NCBI GenBank assembly: GCA_001661245.1
Contig: KV454016.1
Span: 719,156 to 762,812 of the forward strand
Direction: 5' to 3'
DNA length: 43,657 bases
Source: Pachysolen tannophilus NRRL Y-2460
Lineage: Eukaryota; Ascomycota; Pichiomycetes; Alaninales; Pachysolenaceae
Below are positions 18,545 to 27,307 of the stretch, piece after piece. The notes beneath the pieces are model-generated. The model ran no database searches, had not been told where the DNA came from, and worked only from the letters and a program-made list of their open reading frames with translations. How positions within the stretch are numbered: the stretch's first letter is position 1; each line of letters opens with the position of its first letter. The position numbers were made by a program, and so were the translations under genes.

Positions 18545-20059
18545 TTATTGCTTGTCCTCTTTGCCGCACACTTCGGAATCAAATATGTACAAATGATCAA
18601 CAACTCTTTGATCAGCGTTCAAATCGGCGACCCATAAACTTTGTTTCTCGTGACCTTGTTCTACCCATTTCTTTGGCCAGTCAGTCTCTTCTTCTTTACA
18701 CAAGTCAACATCTTTCAAATCCATTGGTCTCTTGCATTCATAGATAACTGAGGAAATCTCCTTGCAGTATTCTTGTGTCTGATATCTTTTTTGGAAAAAT
18801 CTTTTAATTCTTTCAGGGGTGTTTAAGAATCCCAATAAATTATATGATCTCACTACTAATATTGGTTGTTGGAAATATGCTGGCTCATTCTTGAAATTTT
18901 TAAGTTGTACTGAGAGATCTAGTTCTGGGGCTAATTCAGCGGAAGCATATTGAGATGGAGTTATATAAGGTTTTGGTATAGGTGAAATTTTTTTCTCGTC
19001 TTCATCATTTTTTTCTTTTTCAATTTCCTTTTCAATCTTAGAAGGAGTAGCAATATCTGAGTCCAGTATTTCCGTGGGTACTTCTTCAATTTTTGCTGTC
19101 GTCTTAATTTGAGGTTCTTCCAAAGGTCCCAATAATCCTTCGTGTAAACCAGTTAAATATTCTTTATAAGCACCTCTCCCAATACATATTACACCACCGG
19201 CATCCTGAGGCCTAGAAACAAGTTCATCCTCACCAACAATCCCACCATGGACATCTTGCTCTATATTCATTTTTTTAGAAAAGACTCCTAAAAGATCTCT
19301 TGGTGTTAATATTGTAGATAATTTAGCAATAGGTTCAAGTGTTTCATGATCGTATACTGGTGGACCAGAACTTTTAATGTTATCAGACCAATGAAATACA
19401 GAAGTTGGTTTTATAAATGATTCATCTTTTTGAGTTGCATCAAGAGCTGTAATAGCTTTCTCTTGAGGCAATTTCAGGTTCCCTCCTTGTCTTGCCAAAT
19501 ATTCCTTTCTCAATTGTCTAATATCTTGAGCAACTTTATACCTAATATCACCTTGTCTTTCTTCAGTGAAAACTTCAAAATCAACAGCAGCTGAATTTAT
19601 AATAGGCTTTAAATATTTTCTAAAAATCCTCAAACTTTCCTCCAAATAATCTGATGGTGGTGGTGCAATGAAAATAGTTAATTTTCTTGGAATTCTATCT
19701 ATATCAAAAGGTTTCCCTGTAGCACCTACTTGAGAATCAAGTGAAATTTTTGTCATGTACTCTTCTCTAATTTTCTTTTGTTGATGTTTATCATAAAGAA
19801 TCGCACCACCCACTAATGAAAGTGTAGCCCAAAATATAGACCAATTACGAGATGGAAGCTTCAAACGCGGAAGTCCCATTGCCTCAAATGCTGGATTTGT
19901 ATAACCCAAGTTTGCTTTCTTCAAAGGCTCTTGTAATTTTGGAGCGCTATTTAAAGATGATGATGCTGATTTGGAATCCAACGCTTTGGAATCCAACTTT
20001 TTGGAATCCGCATCAATTTTCCCAGCTTTATCTGAATCCTTTGAAGAGGTTTCCGACAT
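18545..20059 (-). CDS. TIM54: Tim54, subunit of the TIM22 inner-membrane insertase
   Basis: A 504-residue subunit of the TIM22 carrier translocase, which inserts multi-span carriers such as MRS3/4 (also in this window) into the mitochondrial inner membrane. The start is the ATG at 20057-20059 (MSETSSKDSD); the open frame extends 23 codons further but has no ATG there. The N-terminus is polar. A conserved block then leads to one membrane span at about residues 70-87 (ANLGYTNPAFEAMGLPRLKL, then WSIFWATLSLVGGAILYDKH). The intermembrane-space domain carries LTIFIAPPPSDYLEESL, DFEVFTEERQGDIRYKVA and FSKK-type blocks. A Lys/Glu-rich linker sits near 365-385. S. cerevisiae Tim54 has about 478 residues. 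Confidence 0.95.
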   Translation of the reverse strand: MSETSSKDSDKAGKIDADSKKLDSKALDSKSASSSLNSAPKLQEPLKKANLGYTNPAFEAMGLPRLKLPSRNWSIFWATLSLVGGAILYDKHQQKKIREEYMTKISLDSQVGATGKPFDIDRIPRKLTIFIAPPPSDYLEESLRIFRKYLKPIINSAAVDFEVFTEERQGDIRYKVAQDIRQLRKEYLARQGGNLKLPQEKAITALDATQKDESFIKPTSVFHWSDNIKSSGPPVYDHETLEPIAKLSTILTPRDLLGVFSKKMNIEQDVHGGIVGEDELVSRPQDAGGVICIGRGAYKEYLTGLHEGLLGPLEEPQIKTTAKIEEVPTEILDSDIATPSKIEKEIEKEKNDEDEKKISPIPKPYITPSQYASAELAPELDLSVQLKNFKNEPAYFQQPILVVRSYNLLGFLNTPERIKRFFQKRYQTQEYCKEISSVIYECKRPMDLKDVDLCKEEETDWPKKWVEQGHEKQSLWVADLNADQRVVDHLYIFDSEVCGKEDKQ

Positions 20060-20454
20060 TGCTAATATATATAATTCACCACTTCTCAAATTTATAGATC
20101 GGTCTTTTAATCCAATTTTTATGTTCAATTTTTCAAAAATGGCTACAATTTTTATGTGAAGAATTTTTCACTCATATTTAACATAGTTTAATTGACTTCA
20201 ATTACACTACAATGTTTTGAATATTTATAAACAATTATCAATCATTATCGTTATCAAGGTCATCTTAAAAATTGAAAAGAATATAAGATAAAGTAAATGG
20301 TGAATAACATAAAAGAAAAAAAATAAACCATATGTATATGTAAATAATTTATATTAACACTGTAACTAAAGCTGATGTGATTTTTTTTTTTTGAAACCAA
20401 TAGGAGCAGAAATACAAATACAAAAATTAAAGCAAAGCAATTGCCGACCTACTA

Positions 20455-20502
20455 ACTGGATAACTGAATAACTGGATAACTGGATAACTGGATAACTGAA
20501 AA
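20455..20502 (+). repeat. ACTGGATA tandem repeat
   Basis: About six copies of the 8-nt unit ACTGGATA with ACTGAATA variants, downstream of PBS2. Confidence 0.85.
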
Positions 20503-20524
20503 CTGAAAACAAAAACGATAAAGA

Positions 20525-20536
20525 TAATGATAATAA

Positions 20537-20567
<31 letters not shown>

Positions 20568-20575
20568 AATAATAG
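20525..20575 (+). repeat. AAT trinucleotide microsatellite
   Basis: AAT/TAA repeats over about 50 nt, interrupted once by AAAAAT; non-coding. Confidence 0.9.
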
Positions 20576-20703
20576 TAAAAGAACGTTAAAAGACATCAAA
20601 AAAAAAAACAACCATATTCCTATTTTCCCAATTTGTGCTGATTCTAGTTTATGATAATATATATTTACATACAACATCAATATGTATTTAAGTTTCTCTC
20701 TCT

Positions 20704-22719
20704 CTACTCCTCTTCCTCATCTTTTATCACATTTGACAAGTACTGTCTCATTGCATTTCTTCCTTGTTCCTCATCATTATATTTCACCAACCAAGGGTGT
20801 TGTAACAATTCTGCATATGTAGGTCTTAAATTTGGGTTTTTCCTTAAACAACATTTGACAAAATCTATTGCTTCTTTAGAAAATCTCTTTGAATCCAATG
20901 AAGGTGCTTCATCTTCCACAATTTGTTTCAACTGTGAAAAAATATTCTCCGAAACCAATGGATAAGAACCCTTTGCAACTTCTAATAAGGATAATCCAAG
21001 AGACCAAACATCTGACTGAACGGAATATGATACATCATCAGGGTTCGTTGATTTAATTCTTTCTGGGGCCATATATGATTGACATCCAATGTTTGTTCTG
21101 GCCATTGAAGCAACCAAATTTCCTGATACTCCAAAATCACAAAGTTTAATTTTGCCTTCTTTATTACAAAGTATATTTGTTGGTTTCACATCTCGATGTA
21201 TAATGTTTTGATCATCTTTTAATCTTTTCAATCCTTTTATAACACAAATGGTAATATATGCGAGTTGTGGTTCTGGAATACCATCACCATAAACCTTATC
21301 CAAGGAGCCACAATCCATGTACTCCATACACATGTATACAGCACCTTCAACGAAAAATGCACCATAAAAATCTATTATATATTCGGATTCACAATTATGT
21401 AAAACTTCCAATTCCATTATAATTTGACGGAATTTTGAATCATCCAATTCTAATCTAACTTCTTTCATTGCCATTATAATATTTGTTGGTTTATGTAACA
21501 CTTTACTAACGGTACCATAATTTCCTCGACCTAATTCTCCTATAAATTCTAATTCATCAATAGATATTCTAAAAGAAGAACCAGATGAAAAATCAACACC
21601 TTTTGAATGTAAAGATGCTTTACCAGAAAAATTTAAAGATCCAGATTTTATATCAATATATTTTGAATAATTTGTAAATAAACCTTGCAACTTTTGTGGT
21701 TGATGCTGTTGACGTTGAATCAGTTGTTGATTCAACTGACCTCTTCTACCTATTAACTCTGTTACAGATGAAGTTTCCTGTCCTATCCCACTATCTGGCG
21801 AATCTATAGAGGTTGAAGTAACAGTTTTTGCAGGCTTTTTGTTGAAATCGCCAGTGCCACTGGTGGTACCACCGGTAGTACCACTTGTACCACTAGTGCC
21901 TGTATTCCCACCGTTACTACCTTCTGTTAGTTCGTTAACATTTAATTTCATACCTCTTCTTTGAGACAACGACGGCCTACTTCTCGGGAGTCTTGCAGCT
22001 GCTTGTGGTGAAACTTTATTTAACATGGGTGATGGTCCCAACGACGGTCCCAATGAGGGTCCCAATGAGGGTCCCAACGACGGAACAGTTGGAGGTAACC
22101 TTAATGGAGGCAGAATAGATGAAGACGAGGACGATGATGACAGCAGTCCCTTTGGTTGTTTCTTTGTCTGTATACTTTTCACTGTTATACGCTCTTCATC
22201 AAATCTATGTGGTCTAGGGGACGATGAGTTGCTACTATTGCAACTACTATCACCACTACTACCACTCTCACTATTGCTTCCATTATTTATACAAGTGTTA
22301 GCATTAGAGCCACTGGCATCACTTTGCAGATTCAGAGTCTGTACATTTGTTGCTGGCAATGTTTGTAACGTTTGTAATGTTTGTAAGGTTTGTAACGGTG
22401 GTAACGGTGGTAACGGTTTATCTTTAAAAGATTCCGGGCTTTCACAATTGTTATCAATTGGAGTTTGACTTGGGGTGTTTTTATAAGCATTCGCAGCTTG
22501 CCTCTTTTCTTGAAAAGCCAAGACTCTTGCTTGTATATCGGCGCTTAAATTTGGTAAACCATGATATGATGAACCTGAAGAAGTTGATGAAGCAGACACT
22601 ATCTGACCTTGTTGATGTTCTTCAGCAGTCTTCTCTGCAATATGAAGCGTTTCAATATTGGGCAAAGTTGAATATTTTTTCCGAAGCGAGTCTGACGACG
22701 TATCATCGTCAAACGACAT
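20704..22719 (-). CDS. PBS2: MAP kinase kinase Pbs2 of the HOG osmostress pathway
   Basis: A 671-residue MAPKK that activates Hog1 under osmotic stress and acts as scaffold with Sho1 and Ste11. The start is the ATG at 22717-22719; the frame upstream begins with TTG. Near residues 60-75, LSADIQARVLAFQEKR matches the S. cerevisiae N-terminal block. DKPLPPLPP at about residue 103 matches the Sho1 SH3-binding motif NKPLPPLP. The kinase domain starts at about 385: GRGNYGTVSK, AMKEVRLELD, HRDVKPTN, CDFGVSGNLVASMARTN (Ser and Thr activation sites) and YMAPERIK. Downstream, HPWLVKY closes the domain. The usual EYMDGGSLDK reads EYMDCGSLDK. The linker has short slippage repeats (QTL and SLGP). About 2 kb of upstream AT-rich DNA separates it from the next gene. 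Confidence 0.97.
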   Translation of the reverse strand: MSFDDDTSSDSLRKKYSTLPNIETLHIAEKTAEEHQQGQIVSASSTSSGSSYHGLPNLSADIQARVLAFQEKRQAANAYKNTPSQTPIDNNCESPESFKDKPLPPLPPLQTLQTLQTLQTLPATNVQTLNLQSDASGSNANTCINNGSNSESGSSGDSSCNSSNSSSPRPHRFDEERITVKSIQTKKQPKGLLSSSSSSSSILPPLRLPPTVPSLGPSLGPSLGPSLGPSPMLNKVSPQAAARLPRSRPSLSQRRGMKLNVNELTEGSNGGNTGTSGTSGTTGGTTSGTGDFNKKPAKTVTSTSIDSPDSGIGQETSSVTELIGRRGQLNQQLIQRQQHQPQKLQGLFTNYSKYIDIKSGSLNFSGKASLHSKGVDFSSGSSFRISIDELEFIGELGRGNYGTVSKVLHKPTNIIMAMKEVRLELDDSKFRQIIMELEVLHNCESEYIIDFYGAFFVEGAVYMCMEYMDCGSLDKVYGDGIPEPQLAYITICVIKGLKRLKDDQNIIHRDVKPTNILCNKEGKIKLCDFGVSGNLVASMARTNIGCQSYMAPERIKSTNPDDVSYSVQSDVWSLGLSLLEVAKGSYPLVSENIFSQLKQIVEDEAPSLDSKRFSKEAIDFVKCCLRKNPNLRPTYAELLQHPWLVKYNDEEQGRNAMRQYLSNVIKDEEEE
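22034..22085 (-). repeat. SLGP-encoding tandem repeat in PBS2
   Basis: Four 12-nt units (GGTCCCAAYGANG on the plus strand) encode SLGP repeated in the disordered linker of Pbs2; a related QTL/PPL-encoding repeat lies at about 22355-22415. Confidence 0.85.
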
Positions 22720-23286
22720 GATCAAAAATTATAAAACAAAAAATTTAATATAATAATAATATGAAAAAAAAAGTCCTCTTTTATGGTCAAAAAAAAAATT
22801 AATAAAAACAACAAAACAAAACAAATGAAAAAACCTTAAGATAATTTAAACTTGATTAAGCAGTATGATGAATGATTATGATAATAAATGATGAAAAAAA
22901 AAAAAAAAAAAAATTCTCCAGCAACAATACAGTACAATAATAATAACCTTGATATTAAAAAAATGTTCTTTTAAATGGTTTCCTTCCCACTAACCAAGGA
23001 TATGAAGGAAAATAAAAAGAAAATAAAAAAAAAAAAAAAGTTAAATCTTAAAAGCAATAACGTATAATGATTAATAAAGTCTTTTTTGTTTTTCAAATAA
23101 TAAATATATCTATCTATATTTTTTATCTTTTATGAGAATCACTTCAAAAATTTAAAAATTTAAAAATTAAAAAAAAAAAAAAAACAAATAAAGGAATGAT
23201 ATGATTTCGTTTTATGAAAGGAAAGGACTGATACTTTTTTCAAAAGAAAAACAATTAATGAAGTGTTAATTGATGGATAAATTATT

Positions 23287-23342
23287 GATTATTTTTAAAT
23301 ATATATATAAATATATATATATATATTTATATATATATTTAT
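23287..23342. repeat. TA-rich microsatellite
   Basis: Alternating TA blocks with AAA/TTT interruptions, nearly self-complementary, in the PBS2 upstream region. Confidence 0.85.
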
Positions 23343-23422
23343 TATTAAAGCGATCTCGTGAAATTGCTTTGTACCTTAAATTTTTCTTCTTTTTTTTTTA
23401 AATTTTTTTTTTTTGATTTTTT

Positions 23423-23809
23423 CTAAACTTCTGGCAGTTTCTCCGCTGTCGACTAAAGAAAATACAGTAAAACAGTTAAAACTGATATAATATATATATA
23501 TATATATATAAAGATATATAAAGATATAAATATATAGAAATATTGATTAATATTATTACTAAGACTTAATTACAGTTTGAATATAAATAAAATAACAGAT
23601 CTATCTATCTAAGTTCAAATAAAACGTAAAATAGTTAAAAATTATTTATTTTATCTACAACAAGTATACATTTTAAAATCCGTTTATTAATAATTATTAC
23701 TACTTACTTCATCAGGTAACTGTTTGCCCATTTTATTGCTTGCAGCTTCTGCAAAGACGGACAAAATATTAATACAACAAATATGAAAATGGACATGAAA
23801 AGGGGCCAT
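23423..23809 (-). CDS. Tentative small spliced ORF (43 residues)
   Basis: A weak candidate. On the minus strand an ATG at 23807-23809 in good yeast context (CCAAAATGGCC) opens 34 codons with a short hydrophobic core (ICCINILSVFA). They end at a GTAAGT donor (23702-23707). A pyrimidine-rich acceptor TTTTCTTTAG lies 255 nt on; joining there continues in frame for nine codons (STAEKxPEV, x = CTG) to a stop at 23423. The two exons coincide with the only GC-richer islands in a 2-kb AT-rich gap. No clear TACTAAC branch site is seen in the intron and I recognise no homologue. An unspliced reading would add VSSNNY and stop. Confidence 0.22.
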
Positions 23810-24718
23810 TTTGGATTTATAATATATATATATATATTTATATGAGAAAAGAGATAAGAAAGTAAAATGATCTTCCTTTTTTTTTCTTTTTAACTCATTT
23901 AACATGATTTTAGTAAATAAACAGTGGTAATTATGATGTTTTTGGAAGATTGACATAATAATGGTATTATTAATAATAAAATGTATGCAGTAAATAAAGT
24001 TAGTACTTGCACCAAAATTGTAACCTTTTTTTTTATATATATATATTTCTTTATTTATTTTTATTTTATTTAAATTTAATTTCTATCCACGGTTATTGGT
24101 TATTAACGGTTTACTTGGTTTATTTGGTTTATTAATCCATTGCTATTTTAACATTCTTGGCTTTTTAATCTGTAATACCATGCAGCAATTATTTCCTGTC
24201 TTGGTTTTTTTTTTTTTTTTTTTTTTTTCTCTTATATCACTCTATTGGATAAATCCTAATTTTCTTATTTTATATCGTAAATCAGATTGATCTTCAATTA
24301 CTTTAACTAGGTTGTTTTATTTTTTTTAAAAAAAAAAAGAAGAGTTTTTAATTGATACCGCTAATGCAGTTTTTTAAATAAAAAAAAAGAATAGTACAAA
24401 GAGACTCATACTTTAAATGAAAAAATGAGTTAGTGTTTGTCAATCAACTTTGTTAAGTCTTTTCCATTCATAATCATCATCACAAGGTGAATGGTTTTTT
24501 TTTTCTTTTTTTTTTTTTTTTTTTTTTAGAAATATGATTTTCAGTTATATGCAGGAACTCTTTTTATGTCTTTTATTTCTTATTAATTTGTCCTTTTTTT
24601 TTGTCTTAGCCAAAAGATGTTTCAAAGTCAAAGTTTATCAGTAGAGAAAATAAAAATAAAAAAAGAAAAAAAAAAATTTTATATAATAATAATCATGGCA
24701 ATGGCTATTGATGATTAA

Positions 24719-25747
24719 TTAAAAGATTATCGTTTTTAAAATACTTGATAAATTATTAGAAATTTGTAATGATAAATCAATTTTTTCATTTTCATTTTCA
24801 ATTTTATTTTCATTAAAGAACCGATAAATTTTTTTAAAAAAATTTTGTCTTTTAATCATTACAATTGGATAATATCTTGCTGTTGAACCAGTTAAACTAT
24901 CTCTTAAATCCAATTCATCTATTTTAATCCATTGAAATTTTTTAATCAAATAATCTTGTAAAATTTTATTATTATTTAAATTACCAATTGAAGGAATAAT
25001 TATAATTTTTAATTCATCTTGTAATTGTTTTAAATTTATTTCTTCAATTAAATGTATTCCAAATTCAGGATTATAATTTTCTTGTCTAGTATCAAAAATT
25101 GAAGTACCAGAATTTGTAATATATATATGAATATACAATTTTTCATTATTATTATTAATTTTTTCAATTTTTTCAAATTTTTGTAAATTATTAATTTCAA
25201 TAGTTTTAGTAAATGTAATATTTAATAATTCAAAATCTGGTGTAGATTCAATTAATGATTGAGGTTCAAAATCTTGAGATTCATTATTTATATAAATTCT
25301 AACATCAACATAACTTGAACTTGAATTCTCATTTATAGGCCATCTTGGTACTAAATATTTTGGTTCAATTATAGAATTATTATAAATCCATCCTTGAACA
25401 TTGAAAACTTCTTTATTTAATAATTTTTCATTTCCTTGATCATCATAATCAGTTAATGTTAAAATTCTATTACAAAGTTTTTCTGGTTTTACAATCTTTA
25501 TAAATTTTTGATCTTCAATATTACCAGCTTGAATAAAACTTGTTGGATCTTGAAAATTTAAATTATTAGCTTCACCACCAATCATTAAATCTTCTGGTTT
25601 AACGAAAAAATATCCAACCATAAAATTAACTCCTAAAAACAGGAAAAGAAATAAAATTGTTGGCTTTAATGAAGCAATTAAAGCGGGAAATGTCTCCGTC
25701 CCCGCTGATTGCTGTTGTTGTTGTTGATGATGATGATTGCCTGACAT
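24719..25747 (-). CDS. CLPTM1-family membrane protein lacking the C-terminal multi-span half
   Basis: A 342-residue protein. The start is the ATG at 25745-25747; the upstream frame begins at TTG. After a His/Gln-rich N-terminus, one membrane span (about residues 25-45, TILFLFLFLGVNFMVGYFFV) precedes a luminal domain. Blocks resembling human CLPTM1 are VDVRIYINNE, LYIHIYITNSG and a YYPIVMIK motif (CLPTM1 has YYPI followed by hydrophobics). CLPTM1 relatives are ER/Golgi proteins implicated in receptor and lipid (scramblase) trafficking, usually 600 or more residues with five or so C-terminal spans. Here the protein stops just after the luminal domain (LSLQISNNLSSILKTIIF), and no C-terminal coding can be followed in the next 700 nt. 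Natural truncation, decay or an assembly fault are all possible. Confidence 0.65.
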   Translation of the reverse strand: MSGNHHHQQQQQQSAGTETFPALIASLKPTILFLFLFLGVNFMVGYFFVKPEDLMIGGEANNLNFQDPTSFIQAGNIEDQKFIKIVKPEKLCNRILTLTDYDDQGNEKLLNKEVFNVQGWIYNNSIIEPKYLVPRWPINENSSSSYVDVRIYINNESQDFEPQSLIESTPDFELLNITFTKTIEINNLQKFEKIEKINNNNEKLYIHIYITNSGTSIFDTRQENYNPEFGIHLIEEINLKQLQDELKIIIIPSIGNLNNNKILQDYLIKKFQWIKIDELDLRDSLTGSTARYYPIVMIKRQNFFKKIYRFFNENKIENENEKIDLSLQISNNLSSILKTIIF

Positions 25748-26103
25748 CTTTAAGATAATCAAATTAATAAATATAATTATCTAAAATTTATATATTTATA
25801 TATATATATATAAATAAATAAATATATAAATTGGTGGTTGCTTTTAGTGGGTTCCTCGGAGCTCGGTCTTTTCCTATTTTTTTGGGTTTTTTTTGGGGTT
25901 TTTTTTTCGTTCAAAATCTCTAATGTGTAAATGAAAATAAAGTAATATATTACACGATGGCTATTCATAAATTATTTATTTAATTATCCATTTATTGATT
26001 TATTATAATTTTGAATTCTTATTCTTACTTATTATTATTATTATTATTATTAGTATTATCAAGTTTTCTTTTTTTTCTTTTTTTTTGAATTGACGTCGGC
26101 GAT
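25748..26103. other. Divergent promoter, CLPTM1-like gene and LOG gene
   Basis: A 356-nt bidirectional promoter. It has a TA tract at 25795-25830, a GC-richer patch at 25845-25870 (GGGTTCCTCGGAGCTCGG), an ATT microsatellite at 26030-26050, and a TGACGTC element at 26091-26097 just before the LOG start codon that resembles the CRE/ATF core. Confidence 0.5.
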
Positions 26104-26787
26104 ATGAGTACTCCAGATCCTCCTGATAAAAGAGTTTGTGTATTTTGTGGATCTTCATTTGGTACTAAACAAATATTTCAAGATCTGACTTCTGAATTAG
26201 GTGCAAAATTAGCTGAAAAAGGGTATGGTATTGTGTATGGAGGTGGTACTACAGGATTAATGGGAGTTTTGGCCAAGAGTGCAGTATCAAACAATGGTTA
26301 TGTTCATGGTATTATACCAGATGCTCTTATTAGTAGAGAAAGAGCACCAAGTGAAGAAGAAGAAGTTAATGAAAAATTAAAACAATCTGTGGAAAATCAT
26401 AATGGAACTACTCCTGTACCTGATGAGACAAAATATGGTACAACAACAATTGTATCGGATATGCATTCGAGAAAGCGTATGATGGGTAAAGAAGCAAATT
26501 GTGGATTTATCGCATTACCAGGTGGTTATGGTACTTTTGAAGAATTATTGGAAGTTACAACTTGGAATCAATTGGGTATCCATCAAAAGCCAATTATTAT
26601 TTTCAACATTGATGGTTTCTATGATGGCTTTGTAAAATTCATTCAAAATTCAATTGAAAATGGGTTTATCTCAAAAAGTAATGGTAGTATAATTGTCGTT
26701 GCTAACACTGTTGACGAAGTTATCTTTGGTATCGAAAATTATGTCGTTGCAGATGGAAGATTCGGGTTAAACTGGACTAACCAATAA
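26104..26787 (+). CDS. LOG-family nucleotide phosphoribohydrolase-like protein (YJL055W type)
   Basis: A 227-residue protein of the LOG ('lysine decarboxylase-like') family. These enzymes split nucleoside 5'-monophosphates such as cytokinin ribotides into base and ribose phosphate; the yeast member YJL055W is linked to detoxifying base analogues. A Rossmann-like start (VCVFCGSSFG) and YGGGTTGLMG form the phosphate-binding part. The family signature is ALPGGYGTFEELLEVTTWNQ, with MHSRKRMM before it. Length and ending (GRFGLNWTNQ; GRFNLNWSD in S. cerevisiae) show it is complete. The start ATG is well placed 6 nt after a TGACGTC element. Confidence 0.93.
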   Translation: MSTPDPPDKRVCVFCGSSFGTKQIFQDLTSELGAKLAEKGYGIVYGGGTTGLMGVLAKSAVSNNGYVHGIIPDALISRERAPSEEEEVNEKLKQSVENHNGTTPVPDETKYGTTTIVSDMHSRKRMMGKEANCGFIALPGGYGTFEELLEVTTWNQLGIHQKPIIIFNIDGFYDGFVKFIQNSIENGFISKSNGSIIVVANTVDEVIFGIENYVVADGRFGLNWTNQ

Positions 26788-27061
26788 AATGGCTGTATTC
26801 TTTTTTTTTTTTTTTTTGGTTATTGTTTTTTTTTATTACCTTCTCTGTTGAGTGTTTTTATATAAAAACTTATATAAATATATATATATCTGTTTACAAA
26901 ATGTTGATAAAAATAAATAAATACATGCGTAAACTTAAAACTGATATAAAATTATAATGAAATCAAGAACCTCATTAATCGACTTGAATAAAGCTACGAG
27001 TTACTCAACATCTTAATATTTTTTTAGCACATATTTTCCAATATTTCTCTCTTATCAACCA

Positions 27062-27086
27062 TTACTCAACTTGAAAACTTGAGTAA
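27062..27086. repeat. Inverted repeat TTACTCAA/TTGAGTAA
   Basis: Perfect 8-nt arms around a CTTGAAAAC spacer, 11 nt before the Mcm1-like box. A further GTTACTCAAC lies at about 27000. It could be a paired protein-binding site in the PHO91 promoter. Confidence 0.5.
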
Positions 27087-27096
27087 GTTGAAGATA

Positions 27097-27112
27097 TTTC
27101 CTTTTTAGGAAA
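27097..27112 (+). promoter_or_regulatory. Mcm1-type palindromic box upstream of PHO91
   Basis: TTTCCTTTTTAGGAAA is a near-palindrome with a full CArG core and the flanks of the yeast Mcm1 site. Fifteen of its 16 bases equal those of the box at 9565-9580. Confidence 0.5.
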
Positions 27113-27307
27113 AGGTAATGAGTTTCTGTAATTATGTATGTACTACTTGCAGAATACAAATTTTTTAGTTATCTAGACTCAGGATCAGGACTTTGGACTG
27201 TTTGTAGTTAGTTATTTATTTGAACTGACTTAACCACTTTTTATTCTATAAAATTACTGCCTGGTTTATTGAATTTTGTCTTGGTTTAGTGGGTTGTATT
27301 GTTTTCT

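Larger units (their letters stand above)
20060..20703. other. Intergenic region TIM54-PBS2
   Basis: No gene seen in 644 nt. It holds the TIM54 promoter (about 20060-20330), an 8-nt tandem repeat at 20455-20502, an AAT microsatellite at about 20525-20575 and the PBS2 3' region. A minus-strand open stretch at 20366-20680 is made almost wholly of these repeats. Confidence 0.65.
22720..24718. other. 2-kb gap: PBS2 promoter and 3' region of the CLPTM1-like gene
   Basis: The longest non-coding stretch here. It is mostly A/T homopolymers and TA tracts (22895-22912, 23163-23184, 23293-23342, 23487-23511, 24028-24046, 24206-24228, 24497-24527). Two short islands of higher GC, at about 23425-23455 and 23700-23765, form a possible tiny spliced gene listed separately. 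A hairpin-capable sequence lies at 23348-23371 (AAAGCGAT / ATTGCTTT). I saw no tRNA or snRNA pattern. Confidence 0.55.
26788..27307. other. Intergenic region LOG gene - PHO91
   Basis: No gene seen in 520 nt. It contains a T tract and TA tract just after the LOG stop, an inverted repeat at 27062-27086 (TTACTCAA, 9-nt spacer, TTGAGTAA), and an Mcm1-type box at 27097-27112. I saw no CACGTG/CACGTT Pho4 site. Confidence 0.55.

Noticed and set aside
18430-18747. 105-codon plus-strand open stretch over the TIM54 3' end
   Set aside because: Mostly antisense to the conserved TIM54 C-terminus, the rest is a CGACAAC repeat.
20366-20680. 104-codon minus-strand open stretch rich in Leu/Ser
   Set aside because: Made of the AAT microsatellite and the ACTGGATA repeat read in one frame.
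22025-22468. 147-codon plus-strand open stretch
   Set aside because: Antisense to the low-complexity linker of PBS2; the repeats keep several frames open.
24096-24290. 64-codon hydrophobic open stretch in the PBS2-CLPTM1 gap
   Set aside because: It starts with no ATG, runs through a T22 tract as poly-Phe, and has no family resemblance.
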